Source of the DNA: Microbacterium sp. SLBN-146
GTDB taxonomy: Bacteria > Actinomycetota > Actinomycetes > Actinomycetales > Microbacteriaceae
NCBI RefSeq assembly: GCF_006715145.1
Contig: NZ_VFMR01000001.1
Coordinates: 2,170,001-2,234,000 of the forward strand
Reading direction: 5' to 3'
DNA length: 64,000 bases
Below are positions 44,731 to 53,792 of the stretch, one piece after another. Each line of letters opens with the position of its first letter. Position 1 is the stretch's first letter. The translations under genes were made by a program, and so were the position numbers. Under the pieces are notes generated by a model, which saw nothing but the letters and a program-made list of their open reading frames with translations, made no database searches and was not told the origin of the DNA.

Positions 44731-45555
44731 ATGCCCTACGTCACGACCGAAGACGGCACCCAGATCTTCTACAAAGACTGGGGGAACGAAGGCTCGCCGG
44801 TCCTCCTCAGCCACGGCTGGCCGCTCAACTCGGATGCCTGGGAGGCGACAGCACTCTTTCTCGCCCAGAACGGGCACCGTGCGATCGCCCACGACCGCCG
44901 CGGGCACGGTAAATCGACCCAGACGTGGGGAGGCAACGAGATGGATACGTACGCCGACGATCTCGCCTGCCTGATCAACCACCTGGATCTCCGCGACCTC
45001 ACCCTCGTCGGTCACTCGACAGGCGGGGGCGAGATCGTCCACTACGTCGGACGCCACGGCACGGAGCGCGTCGCTCGCGTCATCCTCGTGTCGGCGGTTC
45101 CGCCCCTCATGGTGCAGTCCGACGACAATCCCGGCGGGCTTCCGATCGACGTGTTCGACGGGATTCGTGCGGGCGAGGCCGCCAATCGGTCGCAGCTGTA
45201 CCGCGACCTCGCCGACGGCCCGTTCTTCGGCAACAACCGCACGGGCGACGTGCCGCAGGGGACACGGGATGCCTTCTGGCTCCAGGGCCTCGCATCGGGA
45301 ACCCGCAACGCCTACGAGTGCATCGCGGCATTCAGCGCGACCGACTTCCGGCCGGATCTCGCCAAGATCGACGTCCCCACGCTCGTCATCCACGGCGACG
45401 ACGACCAGATCGTGCCGTTCCCGATCAGCGGCAAGCTCTCGGCCGAGCTCGTTTCCGGCGCCGAGCTCATCGTCTACGAGGGCGGCGCCCACGGCCTCCC
45501 CGACACTGACCGGGAGCGCCTCAACACCGACATCCTGACCTTCATCACCCGCTGA
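44731..45555 (+). CDS. Alpha/beta hydrolase (non-haem chloroperoxidase-like)
   Basis: 274 residues. The catalytic triad is visible: the nucleophile elbow GHSTGGGE (Ser), the Asp in HGDDDQIVP and the His in GGAHGLP. The start [35 protein letters not shown] is typical of the non-haem chloroperoxidase/esterase group. AGGAGG lies upstream of the ATG. The gene is followed after 39 bp by a second alpha/beta hydrolase, with which it likely forms an operon. The natural substrate is probably an ester or lactone. Confidence 0.9.
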   Translation: MPYVTTEDGTQIFYKDWGNEGSPVLLSHGWPLNSDAWEATALFLAQNGHRAIAHDRRGHGKSTQTWGGNEMDTYADDLACLINHLDLRDLTLVGHSTGGGEIVHYVGRHGTERVARVILVSAVPPLMVQSDDNPGGLPIDVFDGIRAGEAANRSQLYRDLADGPFFGNNRTGDVPQGTRDAFWLQGLASGTRNAYECIAAFSATDFRPDLAKIDVPTLVIHGDDDQIVPFPISGKLSAELVSGAELIVYEGGAHGLPDTDRERLNTDILTFITR

Positions 45556-45594
45556 CCGCTCCACCCCGCCACGAGATCGGAAGGACCGTCCCTC

Positions 45595-46428
45595 ATGAGC
45601 ACCACCGACAAGCCCGACACCATCGTCCTCATCCACGGCCTGTGGGTCACGCCCCGCAGCTGGGAGGAGTGGAAAGCCCGCTACGAAGCGAAGGGGTACA
45701 CGGTTCTGACGCCGGCATATCCCGGCTTCGAGATCGAAGTCGAAGCGCTCCGCGAGAACACCGACATCATCGCGAACCTCACGGTTCCCGAGACCGTCGA
45801 CCACCTCGCGGGCGTCATCGAGGCGCTTCCGAAGCCGCCGATCATCATGGGGCACAGCTTCGGCGGCATCATGACGCAGCTGCTCCTCGCCCGCGGACTC
45901 GGCGCTGCCGGAGCCGTCATCGACTCGGCGCCCACGGAGGGCGTCCGCATCACGCCGCTCTCGCAGGCGCGGTCGCTGTTCCCCGCCCTCAAGAACCCCG
46001 CCAACTTCCACAGGGCGGTCGGGTTCACGAAGGAGGAGTGGCACTACGCCTTCGCGAACACGCTGTCGCGCGAAGAATCGGATGCCTCGTGGGAACGCTA
46101 CGCGATCGCCGCGCCCGGCAACTGGGTGTGGGCGTACGGGCTGCTGGCGAACTTCCAGCCCGGACACCAGGAGACGTGGGTCGACTACTCCGTCGAACGC
46201 GCTCCGCTGCTGTTCATCGGCGGGAGCGAGGACCACATCATGCCGCCGGCGGTCAACAAGTCGAACGCGAAGCACTGGGCGAAGTCGCCGAGCCTGACGG
46301 AGTACCACGAGTTCGAGGGCCGCGACCACTGGACCTGCGGGGCACCCGGGTGGGAGGCTGTCGCCGACTACGCCCTGGAGTGGACCGTCGCCCACGCGCA
46401 GCCCGTCACCGACCGAACGAACGCCTAG
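45595..46428 (+). CDS. Alpha/beta hydrolase
   Basis: 277 residues. The start is TIVLIHGLWVTPRSWEEW. The nucleophile elbow is MGHSFGG, the acid site is in GGSEDHIMPP, and the His is in FEGRDHWTCGA. It belongs to a group of small actinobacterial alpha/beta hydrolases close to lysophospholipase/chloroperoxidase relatives, distinct from its neighbour. ATG with GGAAGG at 8-bp spacing. The adjacent gene, LuxR regulator and the MBL-fold gene suggest a regulated set, but no pathway can be read. Confidence 0.88.
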   Translation: MSTTDKPDTIVLIHGLWVTPRSWEEWKARYEAKGYTVLTPAYPGFEIEVEALRENTDIIANLTVPETVDHLAGVIEALPKPPIIMGHSFGGIMTQLLLARGLGAAGAVIDSAPTEGVRITPLSQARSLFPALKNPANFHRAVGFTKEEWHYAFANTLSREESDASWERYAIAAPGNWVWAYGLLANFQPGHQETWVDYSVERAPLLFIGGSEDHIMPPAVNKSNAKHWAKSPSLTEYHEFEGRDHWTCGAPGWEAVADYALEWTVAHAQPVTDRTNA

Positions 46429-46462
46429 CACACCGTCGCACCCCCGCCTCAGCCCGCCCCTG

Positions 46463-46529
46463 GGGATCGAGTTGTCGTAAATGTCGCGTGGACGCCCCGA
46501 AAGGGCAACATTTACGCCAACTCGATCCC
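46463..46529. repeat. Palindromic intergenic repeat, family C
   Basis: 67 bp with a 22-bp inverted repeat: GGGATCGAGTTG-CGTAAATGT on the left and ACATTTACG-CAACTCGATCCC on the right, with one change between arms. The arms close on a GC-rich loop. The sequence is a typical Microbacterium-type intergenic palindrome as far as I recall. It lies between two co-directional genes and may act as a terminator. Confidence 0.8.
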
Positions 46530-46557
46530 GGTGGGAGGACCGTCCTCAGGAGAGACC

Positions 46558-47388
46558 ATGCGCGTCACACGAGTCGGGGGTCCGACGGTCTTCATCGCGC
46601 TCGACGGATGGCGGGTCCTTGTCGATCCGACCTTCGATCCGCCGGGGCGCCGCTATCGCTTCGCGTTCGGCACATCGAGCGTCAAGACCCTCGGGCCCAC
46701 GGTCGGAGCGGACGAGCGCGGCCCTTTCGACGTCATCCTGCTGAGCCACGATCACCACTCCGACAATCTCGACGACGCCGGCCGCGCGCTCCTCCCCGGA
46801 GCGGAGCATATCGTCACGACGATGAGCGGGGCCGCGCGCCTCGGATTGCCGACGGTTCACGGGCTCGCCGCCGACGACTCGGTCGTACTGGAGAGTGCGG
46901 GGCGCGAACCGCTCCGCATCACGGCCACGCCCGCCCGGCACGGCCCGGCCCTCACCACGCGGATCGTGGGCGACGTCATCGGCTTCCGCATCCGCCGACG
47001 ATGCCACCTGCGCGACGACGTCTGGGTGACAGGCGACACCGTGCTGACGCGTCGCCTCCGTCGCGTCGCGCAGCACCTGAACGTCGACGTCGCGATCGTG
47101 AACGCCGGGGGAGTGCGGTTCGGCGCGACGGGTCCGCTCGAGTACACGATGACGGGTGCGGATGCCGTGGCCCTCGTCTCCGAGCTCGAGCCGGTCATCG
47201 CGATCCCGGCGCATTACGACGGCTGGTCGCACTTCCGCGACGGCGAGGCAGGGATGCGCGCGGCGATCCGTGACGCACCGGCATCCGTTCAGGCGCGGTT
47301 CCGGTGGCTTCCCGACGACGGATCGGCGGTGGATCTCACGCCGGAACTCGAGGCCGCCCGGAGCGGGCGCGAGGGCACCGTCCGCTGA
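46558..47388 (+). CDS. MBL-fold metallo-hydrolase
   Basis: 276 residues from ATG 46558, which is preceded by AGGAGAG. The metallo-beta-lactamase fold is shown by the metal-binding SHDHHSDNL motif, TPARHGPA, and the later GDTVLTRR and IPAHYDGW segments. It resembles the UlaG/L-ascorbate-6-phosphate lactonase-like group of small MBL hydrolases. The reading is clear, the substrate unknown. The palindromic repeat lies just upstream. Confidence 0.88.
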   Translation: MRVTRVGGPTVFIALDGWRVLVDPTFDPPGRRYRFAFGTSSVKTLGPTVGADERGPFDVILLSHDHHSDNLDDAGRALLPGAEHIVTTMSGAARLGLPTVHGLAADDSVVLESAGREPLRITATPARHGPALTTRIVGDVIGFRIRRRCHLRDDVWVTGDTVLTRRLRRVAQHLNVDVAIVNAGGVRFGATGPLEYTMTGADAVALVSELEPVIAIPAHYDGWSHFRDGEAGMRAAIRDAPASVQARFRWLPDDGSAVDLTPELEAARSGREGTVR

Positions 47389-47420
47389 ACCAGCCGCGAT
47401 TTTCGGCTTACGATGCCGAC

Positions 47421-47504
47421 ATGGGTGGTGACAAAACGATCGACGGCGTCACGGTGACTGCGCTGCAGACCGCCGCGCCGCACTCACCACGGCGCGACCC
47501 GTGA
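47421..47504 (+). CDS. Possible 27-residue ORF coupled to the sulfatase gene
   Basis: ATG 47421 opens 27 codons (MGGDKTIDGVTVTALQTAAP...) and its TGA (47502-47504) overlaps the sulfatase start GTG (47501-47503) in a GTGA junction. The sulfatase has no Shine-Dalgarno sequence of its own, so coupling would explain its translation. The evidence is positional only. Confidence 0.3.
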   Translation: MGGDKTIDGVTVTALQTAAPHSPRRDP

Positions 47505-49144
47505 GCACCGGGCCAGCACCGCTCACGCCGTTGCCAGCGGAATCGACGAGGGCAGTACTGCTGAACGCCCTCGCCTGGGCAACGATCATCGCGGCGCCGC
47601 TCCTTCCCGGCATGCTCAGCAGCGCCACTGTGTCCGCCGCACGCCTCCCGCTGGAGACGATCGTCCTCCTGCTCCTCACCCTCGCCCTGCCGCACGCCAC
47701 ACCGCAACGCCTCGTCGCCTACGCTTTCGCAACCTTCACCGTCGTCGCCGCGGCGATCGCCCTGCTCGATCTGGCGTTCCTCGCGACGATCGATCGCGGC
47801 TTCGCTCCCACTGAGGACTGGCGCGCGCTGATCAACGCCTACCGGGTGGTGGAAGATGTCGCGGGGCCGGTCATCGCCACACTCGTTGCCGCGCTCGTCG
47901 TCGCTCTCGCGATCGCTGCGATCGCGGTGATTGCGAGATGCGCGCTCCGATGCGCACGCACGCTCTCCGACGCCGGCCCCCGCGGGCGCGCCGCGGTCGC
48001 AGCGGCCGCGATTGCCTGGAGCGTCCTCGCGATCACCGGGGTGCAGCATCCATCCGGCGCGTCTTTCGCCGCGGCCGATATCACCACATCCCTTTCCACG
48101 ACAGTCGCGCAGACGGCACAGAGCATCCGCGACCGGGATGCCTTCGCCGAGGCTCTGCGAGAAGACCCGCTGGCCGAACGGCCGACCGACCACCTCCTCA
48201 CCGCGCTCCGTGGCAAGGACGTCGTCATCGCATTTGTCGAGAGCTACGGTGAGGTCGCTGTGTCTGGCACCGGGCCGATGGCGGGCATCAGCCGCGTCAT
48301 CGACGAGCACGCGGCGCGGTTGACTCGCAGCGGATACCGCGCCGAGAGCGCGTTCCTCACCTCACCGACCTTCGGCGGCGTGAGTTGGCTCGCCCACGGC
48401 GCCCTCCAGAGCGGCACGTGGGTCGACTCGCAACAGAAGTACGACACCCTGCTAGCGAGCGACCGCCTGACGATCAGTCGCCTTTTCGGCGACGCGGGCT
48501 GGCGCACCGTCGCTGTCAACCCCGCGCACACCGAGCCCTGGCCCGAGGGCGCCGCGTTCTACGGCTACGACCGGTTGCTCGACGAGCGTGCCCTGGCCTT
48601 CAACGGGCCCGCCTTCGGCTTCGCGCGCGTACCCGACCAGTTCACGTGGCACCGCTTCTTCGACGAAGAGCTATCGCAGAACGGCGCCCCGATCATGGCC
48701 GAGGTCGATCTTGTCTCGTCGCACACGCCATGGACGCCGACTCCGCGGCTCGTCCCGTGGGTCGACGTCGGCGACCACGCGACTTTCGACACCCAGCCGC
48801 GCGACACCGGGGAGGGCGTCTGGCCCGATCCCGAGCGCGTGCGCGCCGCGTACGCCGAGTCCATCCAGTACTCCCTCGGCTCGACGCTGTCGTTCCTCGA
48901 GACCTACGACCCAACGAACCTCGTGCTGGTGCTCGTCGGCGATCATCAGCCCTCACGCATCGTCAGCGGCGAGACAGCCGACGCCGACGTGCCCATCACG
49001 ATCGTGTCGAAGGATCCCGAGGTATTCGAGCGCACACGGGAGTGGGAGTGGGATGCCGGATTCCGTCCGTCGCCCGACGCTCCGGTGTGGCGAATGGATG
49101 CCTTTCGTGACAGGTTCGTCGCCGCATTCAGCGACGCAGGGTGA
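47501..49144 (+). CDS. Membrane sulfatase-family protein (LTA synthase-like)
   Basis: 547 residues. About four N-terminal transmembrane helices (about 15-165) precede an extracytoplasmic alkaline-phosphatase-superfamily domain. Markers: VVIAFVESYGEVAVSGTGPM (metal/nucleophile region, with Ser/Thr at the nucleophile place of the LTA-synthase-like group), FLTSPTFGGVSWLAHGALQSG, and LVLVGDHQPS near the C-terminus (metal-binding Asp-His). It may hydrolyse or transfer phosphate/sulfate groups at the cell envelope. The GTG start has no Shine-Dalgarno sequence. The 3' end overlaps the convergent membrane gene by 17 bp. Confidence 0.85.
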   Translation: MSTGPAPLTPLPAESTRAVLLNALAWATIIAAPLLPGMLSSATVSAARLPLETIVLLLLTLALPHATPQRLVAYAFATFTVVAAAIALLDLAFLATIDRGFAPTEDWRALINAYRVVEDVAGPVIATLVAALVVALAIAAIAVIARCALRCARTLSDAGPRGRAAVAAAAIAWSVLAITGVQHPSGASFAAADITTSLSTTVAQTAQSIRDRDAFAEALREDPLAERPTDHLLTALRGKDVVIAFVESYGEVAVSGTGPMAGISRVIDEHAARLTRSGYRAESAFLTSPTFGGVSWLAHGALQSGTWVDSQQKYDTLLASDRLTISRLFGDAGWRTVAVNPAHTEPWPEGAAFYGYDRLLDERALAFNGPAFGFARVPDQFTWHRFFDEELSQNGAPIMAEVDLVSSHTPWTPTPRLVPWVDVGDHATFDTQPRDTGEGVWPDPERVRAAYAESIQYSLGSTLSFLETYDPTNLVLVLVGDHQPSRIVSGETADADVPITIVSKDPEVFERTREWEWDAGFRPSPDAPVWRMDAFRDRFVAAFSDAG

Positions 49145-49544
49145 GCTGGGCCCGCCGATCCCCGAACACGATCACCGTGGCGACGACCAGGACGACCACC
49201 CCGATCGATTCAACGATCACCGTCTCAGGAACGAGTGGGTAGTCCCATCGCGACTGGATGCCGAACAGCCCCACGGTGAGGGCGATCACGAGCGCCCCGA
49301 GGCTCGCCACCATGAACAACAACCCGAGTGCCGTGACGCCGAGCAGGAATCGACGCGGGACCACGAGCATCCCGACGCCCAGCACCAGGCCGGCGATGAA
49401 GTTGAGCACGAAAGCAACGCCCAGCAGGCCGCCCGTGCCGGTGAAGACCAGGAACAGATGGATGCCGCCTGCCGCCAGCAACGCGAGGGCGCTGACGATC
49501 CGCACGATCAAAATGACGCGGTGGTGGGTGTCTGGCGTCGACAT
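49128..49544 (-). CDS. Four-helix membrane protein
   Basis: 138 residues with four transmembrane helices (for example VRIVSALALLAAGGIHLFLVF, FVLNFIAGLVLGVGMLVV). It has no charged catalytic residue or known family signature; small four-helix proteins of this kind are common in Microbacteriaceae. It is convergent with the sulfatase gene and overlaps it by 17 bp. Confidence 0.75.
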   Translation of the reverse strand: MSTPDTHHRVILIVRIVSALALLAAGGIHLFLVFTGTGGLLGVAFVLNFIAGLVLGVGMLVVPRRFLLGVTALGLLFMVASLGALVIALTVGLFGIQSRWDYPLVPETVIVESIGVVVLVVATVIVFGDRRAQLTLRR

Positions 49545-50235
49545 GTGCGCTCCGGATCCTCGGCGGCCATCGGTGGGGAGATCGTCACGTTACACCCCGC
49601 GCGTCTCGTGTAGCTCGTCGCCGGCGTGCGGTGGGCGTAACCCGGTGTCTTCCACGCCGGCGCCTCGGCAGCCTCCACGGCGCGGATATCTCGAGATGCA
49701 GAACCATAAGCCTGTGCGTCAAGCGATGGATCCGCAGCGATCGATCGGCCACTGGACCGAGTTCGTCATGTCGGCGATTCGCGACTCGCCGGCATCCCTC
49801 TGGGGGGGGGGGGGCTCAGCTGCGCCGCCAGGCGGGATCGAACTCCCAGCCGGACATCACCGCCGCCGTCGAATCAGTGGCGCTCGGCGAACCTGTCAAC
49901 AGTGCTCGGCGGGCCGGACAGCGGGTGGCCTCACCGGAGCGGTCCATAACTCAGTCTCAGCGGTGTTCGCACCCGACCTCAGCCGCGGAATTCCGGGCTG
50001 AGGCGGCGGTGTCGAGTCCATCGAGGCGGAGTTATGAACCGCGCACCGATGAGAGCGCACACGATTCGGGGGATCTCGCGCTTCGGGTCCGGTTCTCGAC
50101 GGCGCTGACGCCCGGATCGTCGAACTGGCCGGCGAGTATGGGTATAACCCCGACACGGCGCTCCTCAGTGCCGACCAGCCCAGGTCCTCGCACTGACCGA
50201 CCGGCACCCACCGCGGAGCCCGACTGTGTGGAACC
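49545..50235. other. 691-bp region with frame-broken remnants
   Basis: Holds two overlapping frames around the poly-G tract and then, at 50116-50196, a copy of the 3' end of the lipoprotein gene at 51180-52046: GEYGYNPDTALLSADQPRSSH-stop against GEYGCNPDTALLSADQLRPSH-stop. The stretch looks like a decayed duplicate. No intact gene is supported. Confidence 0.65.
49802..49814. repeat. Poly-G tract of 13 bases
   Basis: A run of 13 G within a 690-bp gene-poor region. A frame from ATG 49696 (QNHKPVRQAMDPQRSIGHWTEFVMSAIRDSPASLW) reads into it, and a different frame continues with AQLRRQAGSNSQPDITAAVE after it. Tract length changes would join or separate the frames, so the region is a candidate slippage-controlled gene or a sequencing error. 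Confidence 0.65.
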
Positions 50236-51183
50236 ATGGGGCGCGTGGCTATCACGGTGAATGCTGATAATTTCGTTCGCGCCGAGACAGATCGGATGTT
50301 CCACGACCTGCAGCAGACTGCGGGTGGGATCAACCGGTTCTTGCACAACACCGAGCCGGCGGCGATCGACAAGCAGACGGTGATTCGGCTGAATCGAGAC
50401 ACTCTCTACAGCTTCGCCGTGGTCGATGTGGCGAACGGTGCGACCCTGTCGCTCCCCGACGCGGGGGAGCGGTACCTGTCGGCGATGGTCGTTAACGACG
50501 ACCACTTCGTCGAGGCAATCTTCCACGACGCGGGCGAGCACGAACTCCTCGCCGACGAGCTGGGGAGTCGCTACGTGTTCGTGGCCGTTCGCATCCTCGT
50601 CGACCCGACCGACCCCGCAGATGTGGCCGAGGTGACGACGCTTCAGCAGCAGGTCACCCTGGCGAGCAACTCCGCCGAGCCCTTTTCGTACCCCGACTAC
50701 GACGACGAGACCTTCGACGAGACGCGGGATGCGCTCCTCTCTCTCGCCCGCAACCTCACGGGGTTCGAGCGCATGTTCGGCACGAAGGACGAGGTCGATC
50801 CCGTTCGCCACCTCATCGGCACGGCGGCCGGATGGGGCGGCTTGCCGGGCAGCGAAGCCGCCTACATCGGCGTCGACCCGCGCCTCCCGGTCGGGCAGTA
50901 TGAGCTCACCGTCGGCGATGTTCCCGTCGACGGGTTCTGGTCGATCTCGGTCTACAACGCGCAGGGCTTCTTCGAACCGAACGACCGCGACGCCTACACC
51001 GTCAACAACATCACGGCGGTCAAGAACGACGACGGATCGACGACCGTGCGTTTCGGTGACTATCCCGAGGGCACGCCGAACGCGATTCCGGTCACCGATG
51101 GGTGGAACTACCTCATCCGTCTGTACCGTCCGCGCCCAGAGATCACCGACGGCAGCTGGGTGTTCCCCTCGATCGCCTCGTGA
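50236..51183 (+). CDS. DUF1254/DUF1214 domain protein
   Basis: 315 residues with the two-domain architecture of this family: an N-terminal DUF1254 (VRAETDRMFHDLQQTAGGINRFLHN; RLNRDTLYSFAVVD) and a C-terminal DUF1214 beta-sandwich (GFWSISVYNAQGFFEPNDRDAYTVNN). The family is often encoded by phage-like or surface loci; its function is unknown. No signal peptide is present. Start ATG 50236 (or GTG 50245). The stop overlaps the lipoprotein's GTG start (GTGA), so the two are translationally coupled. Confidence 0.85.
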   Translation: MGRVAITVNADNFVRAETDRMFHDLQQTAGGINRFLHNTEPAAIDKQTVIRLNRDTLYSFAVVDVANGATLSLPDAGERYLSAMVVNDDHFVEAIFHDAGEHELLADELGSRYVFVAVRILVDPTDPADVAEVTTLQQQVTLASNSAEPFSYPDYDDETFDETRDALLSLARNLTGFERMFGTKDEVDPVRHLIGTAAGWGGLPGSEAAYIGVDPRLPVGQYELTVGDVPVDGFWSISVYNAQGFFEPNDRDAYTVNNITAVKNDDGSTTVRFGDYPEGTPNAIPVTDGWNYLIRLYRPRPEITDGSWVFPSIAS

Positions 51184-52046
51184 GCGGTGCGCGCATGCCT
51201 GTCTCGTCGCGCAGCCGACGCCTGCCTGCGATCGTCATAGCGCTCGTGCTCGGCGCGACCGCGCTCGCCGGGTGCATGTCGCCCTCAACCCTGCCTCAGA
51301 TGCCCGGGGAGGAGCAACGCGTCGAGAGCCAGGCTCAGGTTGATGTCGCCGAGCTGGTCAGGGCAATGGACGGGCGCCTCATCGACGACATCAACGGCTG
51401 GGCGCGCTCAGCCGTGGCGAAAGCGCAGAGCATGCCCTTCGGTTTCCCGCACATCGACCTGATCCGTATCGCGGCTCTTGAAGCGACCGAGCTCATCGAT
51501 CCCGTGGGGCAATTGGACTTCCGTGTCAATCCGACCGAGAACCCGTACGGCGAAGCGATCGCGCACTGCTATCGCGTCGCCTTCGACTACTACGGAAAGG
51601 TCGGGGAGTGGTCGACGTCTGACGGGGTCGAGCCGATCGACTGCCCCGCGGATGCTGCGCCGGTCACCCCGCCGCCGGACACACGGATCGTCGAGGTGGT
51701 CGTCGACAACGCGCAGGACGTCATCCACGCGGTTCTGCTCGAGCGGATCCAGACCGGGTCGCCCGCGAGCGAGAGCGACATCGCCGCGACGATCGTCTCG
51801 CGCCTCGACACACCCACCGGGGAGTACGAGGTAGCGGCTGCTCCTCGCGTGCTCATCGACTCGTCTTCCGGCAAAGAGCGAGTCGGCGTCGCGATGGGAC
51901 AGGGCTACGACTGCACGCTGGTCAAGAGCGAAGACGGCGTCGTGACGGACGTCCACGCGCCCATCGAACTCGTGCAACCCGGCGAGTACGGCTGCAACCC
52001 CGACACGGCTCTCCTCAGCGCCGACCAGCTCCGCCCCTCGCACTGA
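51180..52046 (+). CDS. Lipoprotein of unknown function
   Basis: About 288 residues from GTG 51180 (ATG 51195 is an in-frame alternative). A lipobox TALAGC near residue 27 gives a membrane-anchored lipoprotein. The mature part is mixed alpha/beta with no known domain; it contains INGWARSAVAKAQSMPFGF and ends LLSADQLRPSH. A nearly identical short copy of the end lies at 50116-50196. Coupled to the DUF1214 gene by a GTGA overlap, so both proteins may work at the cell surface. Confidence 0.75.
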   Translation: MSGARMPVSSRSRRLPAIVIALVLGATALAGCMSPSTLPQMPGEEQRVESQAQVDVAELVRAMDGRLIDDINGWARSAVAKAQSMPFGFPHIDLIRIAALEATELIDPVGQLDFRVNPTENPYGEAIAHCYRVAFDYYGKVGEWSTSDGVEPIDCPADAAPVTPPPDTRIVEVVVDNAQDVIHAVLLERIQTGSPASESDIAATIVSRLDTPTGEYEVAAAPRVLIDSSSGKERVGVAMGQGYDCTLVKSEDGVVTDVHAPIELVQPGEYGCNPDTALLSADQLRPSH

Positions 52047-52120
52047 GCGGACTGCGCGTCAGCAAGAGACCGGGACCGACTCTGCCGGGGGCGCTCTGCG
52101 AAAGAAGAACCCTCTTCGAG

Positions 52121-52999
52121 TCAGTCGCCTGCAGCGACAGCGCACGCGCTTTGGAGGTCGATGTGAACCAGTCCATCGATCGTCGTTGAGTCCAGGATGC
52201 TCATTCGCTCGACCGGCATCGTCGCGCTGTAGCGGATGTCCTCCTGCATTGCTCGATCGGCTAGGTAGTCGGCGGAATCCCATCGGGCGAGGATGGCTGC
52301 AACCGACCGGGGGTTGTCCGACGTGCTCACGTCGATTGCTGCGGTGTAGCGGGTGCCGGAATCGCCGCAAGCCTCCGCCCGCAACATGCTCGGGTCTGTG
52401 ATGAATGCCAATCCGTCTTGGCCGATGACAGGTGGTGAGGCCGCGGCAAGGCTGCCCTCGATCATCGCGAGCATGTCGGCTCGGGCCTGCTCGATCGTGA
52501 GGGCGGGCTCGGCGGACGTGTCGCTCCAACCTCGAATGGCAGCGGGTGTGTTGCCGACCGCATCCGTCCCGCGTTGAGCGAAGGCGTCGAGCTGACCAGC
52601 CGCCGACGTCACGACGAGGAGCGCAGCGGTAAGAAGGATGCTGCAGACGATTCCCATGACAGTCGACAAGCTCCGGCGGAGATGCGCGCCACCGATGGCG
52701 ACGGCGAAAGTGACGAAGACGCAGATGGCGAGGAGTGTCGTCGTGCGAAGGAGTAGCTGCGCCGAGCCGTTCAGCTCTTCGATCCACCCTGCTGCGGTTG
52801 ACGGATCGTCGTATCCGCCGCCCACGCCGAGGAGGGCGACCAGAGCCGACCATCCGCCCACGAGGACTGTGCCGATGAAGATCGTGGCCGAGACCAACAC
52901 GTCGAGCGCTCGCGCTTCTTGACGGGTGAGGGGCGCCATCGGCTTGCCGAGATCATCTATCGAGATTCGATCGAAGTGCATCGAATAACGATAGGTCAC
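52121..52999 (-). CDS. Three-helix membrane protein
   Basis: 292 residues from GTG 52999 (ATG 52981 also possible; neither has a Shine-Dalgarno sequence). Three transmembrane helices (about 33-58, 82-105 and 113-135) are followed by an extracytoplasmic domain of about 150 residues containing TIEQARADMLAMIEGSL and two cysteines near its end (EACGD, SACAV). No family is recognised. The stop at 52121 and the HTH gene start 52999 are separated from neighbours by short gaps, and it probably follows the small HTH gene in one transcript. Confidence 0.7.
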   Translation of the reverse strand: MTYRYSMHFDRISIDDLGKPMAPLTRQEARALDVLVSATIFIGTVLVGGWSALVALLGVGGGYDDPSTAAGWIEELNGSAQLLLRTTTLLAICVFVTFAVAIGGAHLRRSLSTVMGIVCSILLTAALLVVTSAAGQLDAFAQRGTDAVGNTPAAIRGWSDTSAEPALTIEQARADMLAMIEGSLAAASPPVIGQDGLAFITDPSMLRAEACGDSGTRYTAAIDVSTSDNPRSVAAILARWDSADYLADRAMQEDIRYSATMPVERMSILDSTTIDGLVHIDLQSACAVAAGD

Positions 53000-53005
53000 G
53001 CTTTG

Positions 53006-53467
53006 CTACTGCGGCAGCTCCTCCCGCGGTCGCGCCAGATTGGCGGCATTGATGAGGTAGGAGCACCTGAGAGCGATCGTGTACTTCGTCGCTGGCGAGA
53101 CGGATCCGGGGTCATTGACGGCCCGCTTGAGATCGTCGAGGTCGACGCGGGTCAACTGTGCGATGTTCTCCAACGTGAGCCGACATTCGGCCGTCAGAGA
53201 CTCGAGGATGCCGCGAAGCCGTTCATCGTCGTCGATCTCGGCAACGTGCGTCAGCAGCGCTGTGAGAACGGAGACGCGGGTGCTCTCTGCGTCCGTGAGT
53301 GGCGGTGCATCCGACGCCACGTTGACAGTGCCGTGGTGCTCCTCATGGAGCAATGCCGTCAGTCTGTCGGAGTCGATTCGGGTGATCGCGGTCAAAGCCT
53401 GGAGGGAGATGTGCCCCGACGCGAGGAGTCGGTTCAACTCCTTCGCAACCTTCTGCGACTGCGTCAT
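53006..53467 (-). CDS. Small HTH-like protein
   Basis: 153 residues from ATG 53467, preceded by GGGAG. The sequence has repeated helix-turn-helix-like segments: LASGHISLQALTAITRIDSDRL and ESLTAECRLTLENIAQLTRVDLDDL. These look like two copies of a short HTH motif. It probably binds DNA or protein; no family was recognised. It is encoded just before the membrane protein gene on the same strand and may be part of the same unit. Confidence 0.7.
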   Translation of the reverse strand: MTQSQKVAKELNRLLASGHISLQALTAITRIDSDRLTALLHEEHHGTVNVASDAPPLTDAESTRVSVLTALLTHVAEIDDDERLRGILESLTAECRLTLENIAQLTRVDLDDLKRAVNDPGSVSPATKYTIALRCSYLINAANLARPREELPQ

Positions 53468-53792
53468 TGGCACTCCCCACTCTTCCGGATGGCTCCCACT
53501 CTGCCCCACGTAAGCGAGCTCAAGTGCAGAAGGACATCGGGATCTCGTCTGCGGTCACGCTGATCTCTGCTACGACGCCGATCTCGATGCGAGAGAACTT
53601 GCGTCGTCGCGGCACGTCGAACTGGCGACGTCGTGGACCGTCCGGGAGAGCTCATCAGCTTCAACGCTGACACCCGTGTCAAGACGTGGAATGGGATCGG
53701 CGACGAGATCGAGGTGATGCTCGAAGTCGACCGCGCACCGCGAGCGGTTGAGGTGCCGGAGGCGCTCCAGGTCGCGCTGAACCGCGTTCACG
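53468..53792. other. 325-bp region with a possible decayed gene
   Basis: A plus-strand frame (from about 53600) reads GELISFNADTRVKTWNGIGDEIEVMLEVD, which looks like coding sequence, but no intact start or downstream continuation is present. Frame changes near 53570-53640 suggest a remnant. No gene is claimed. Confidence 0.45.
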
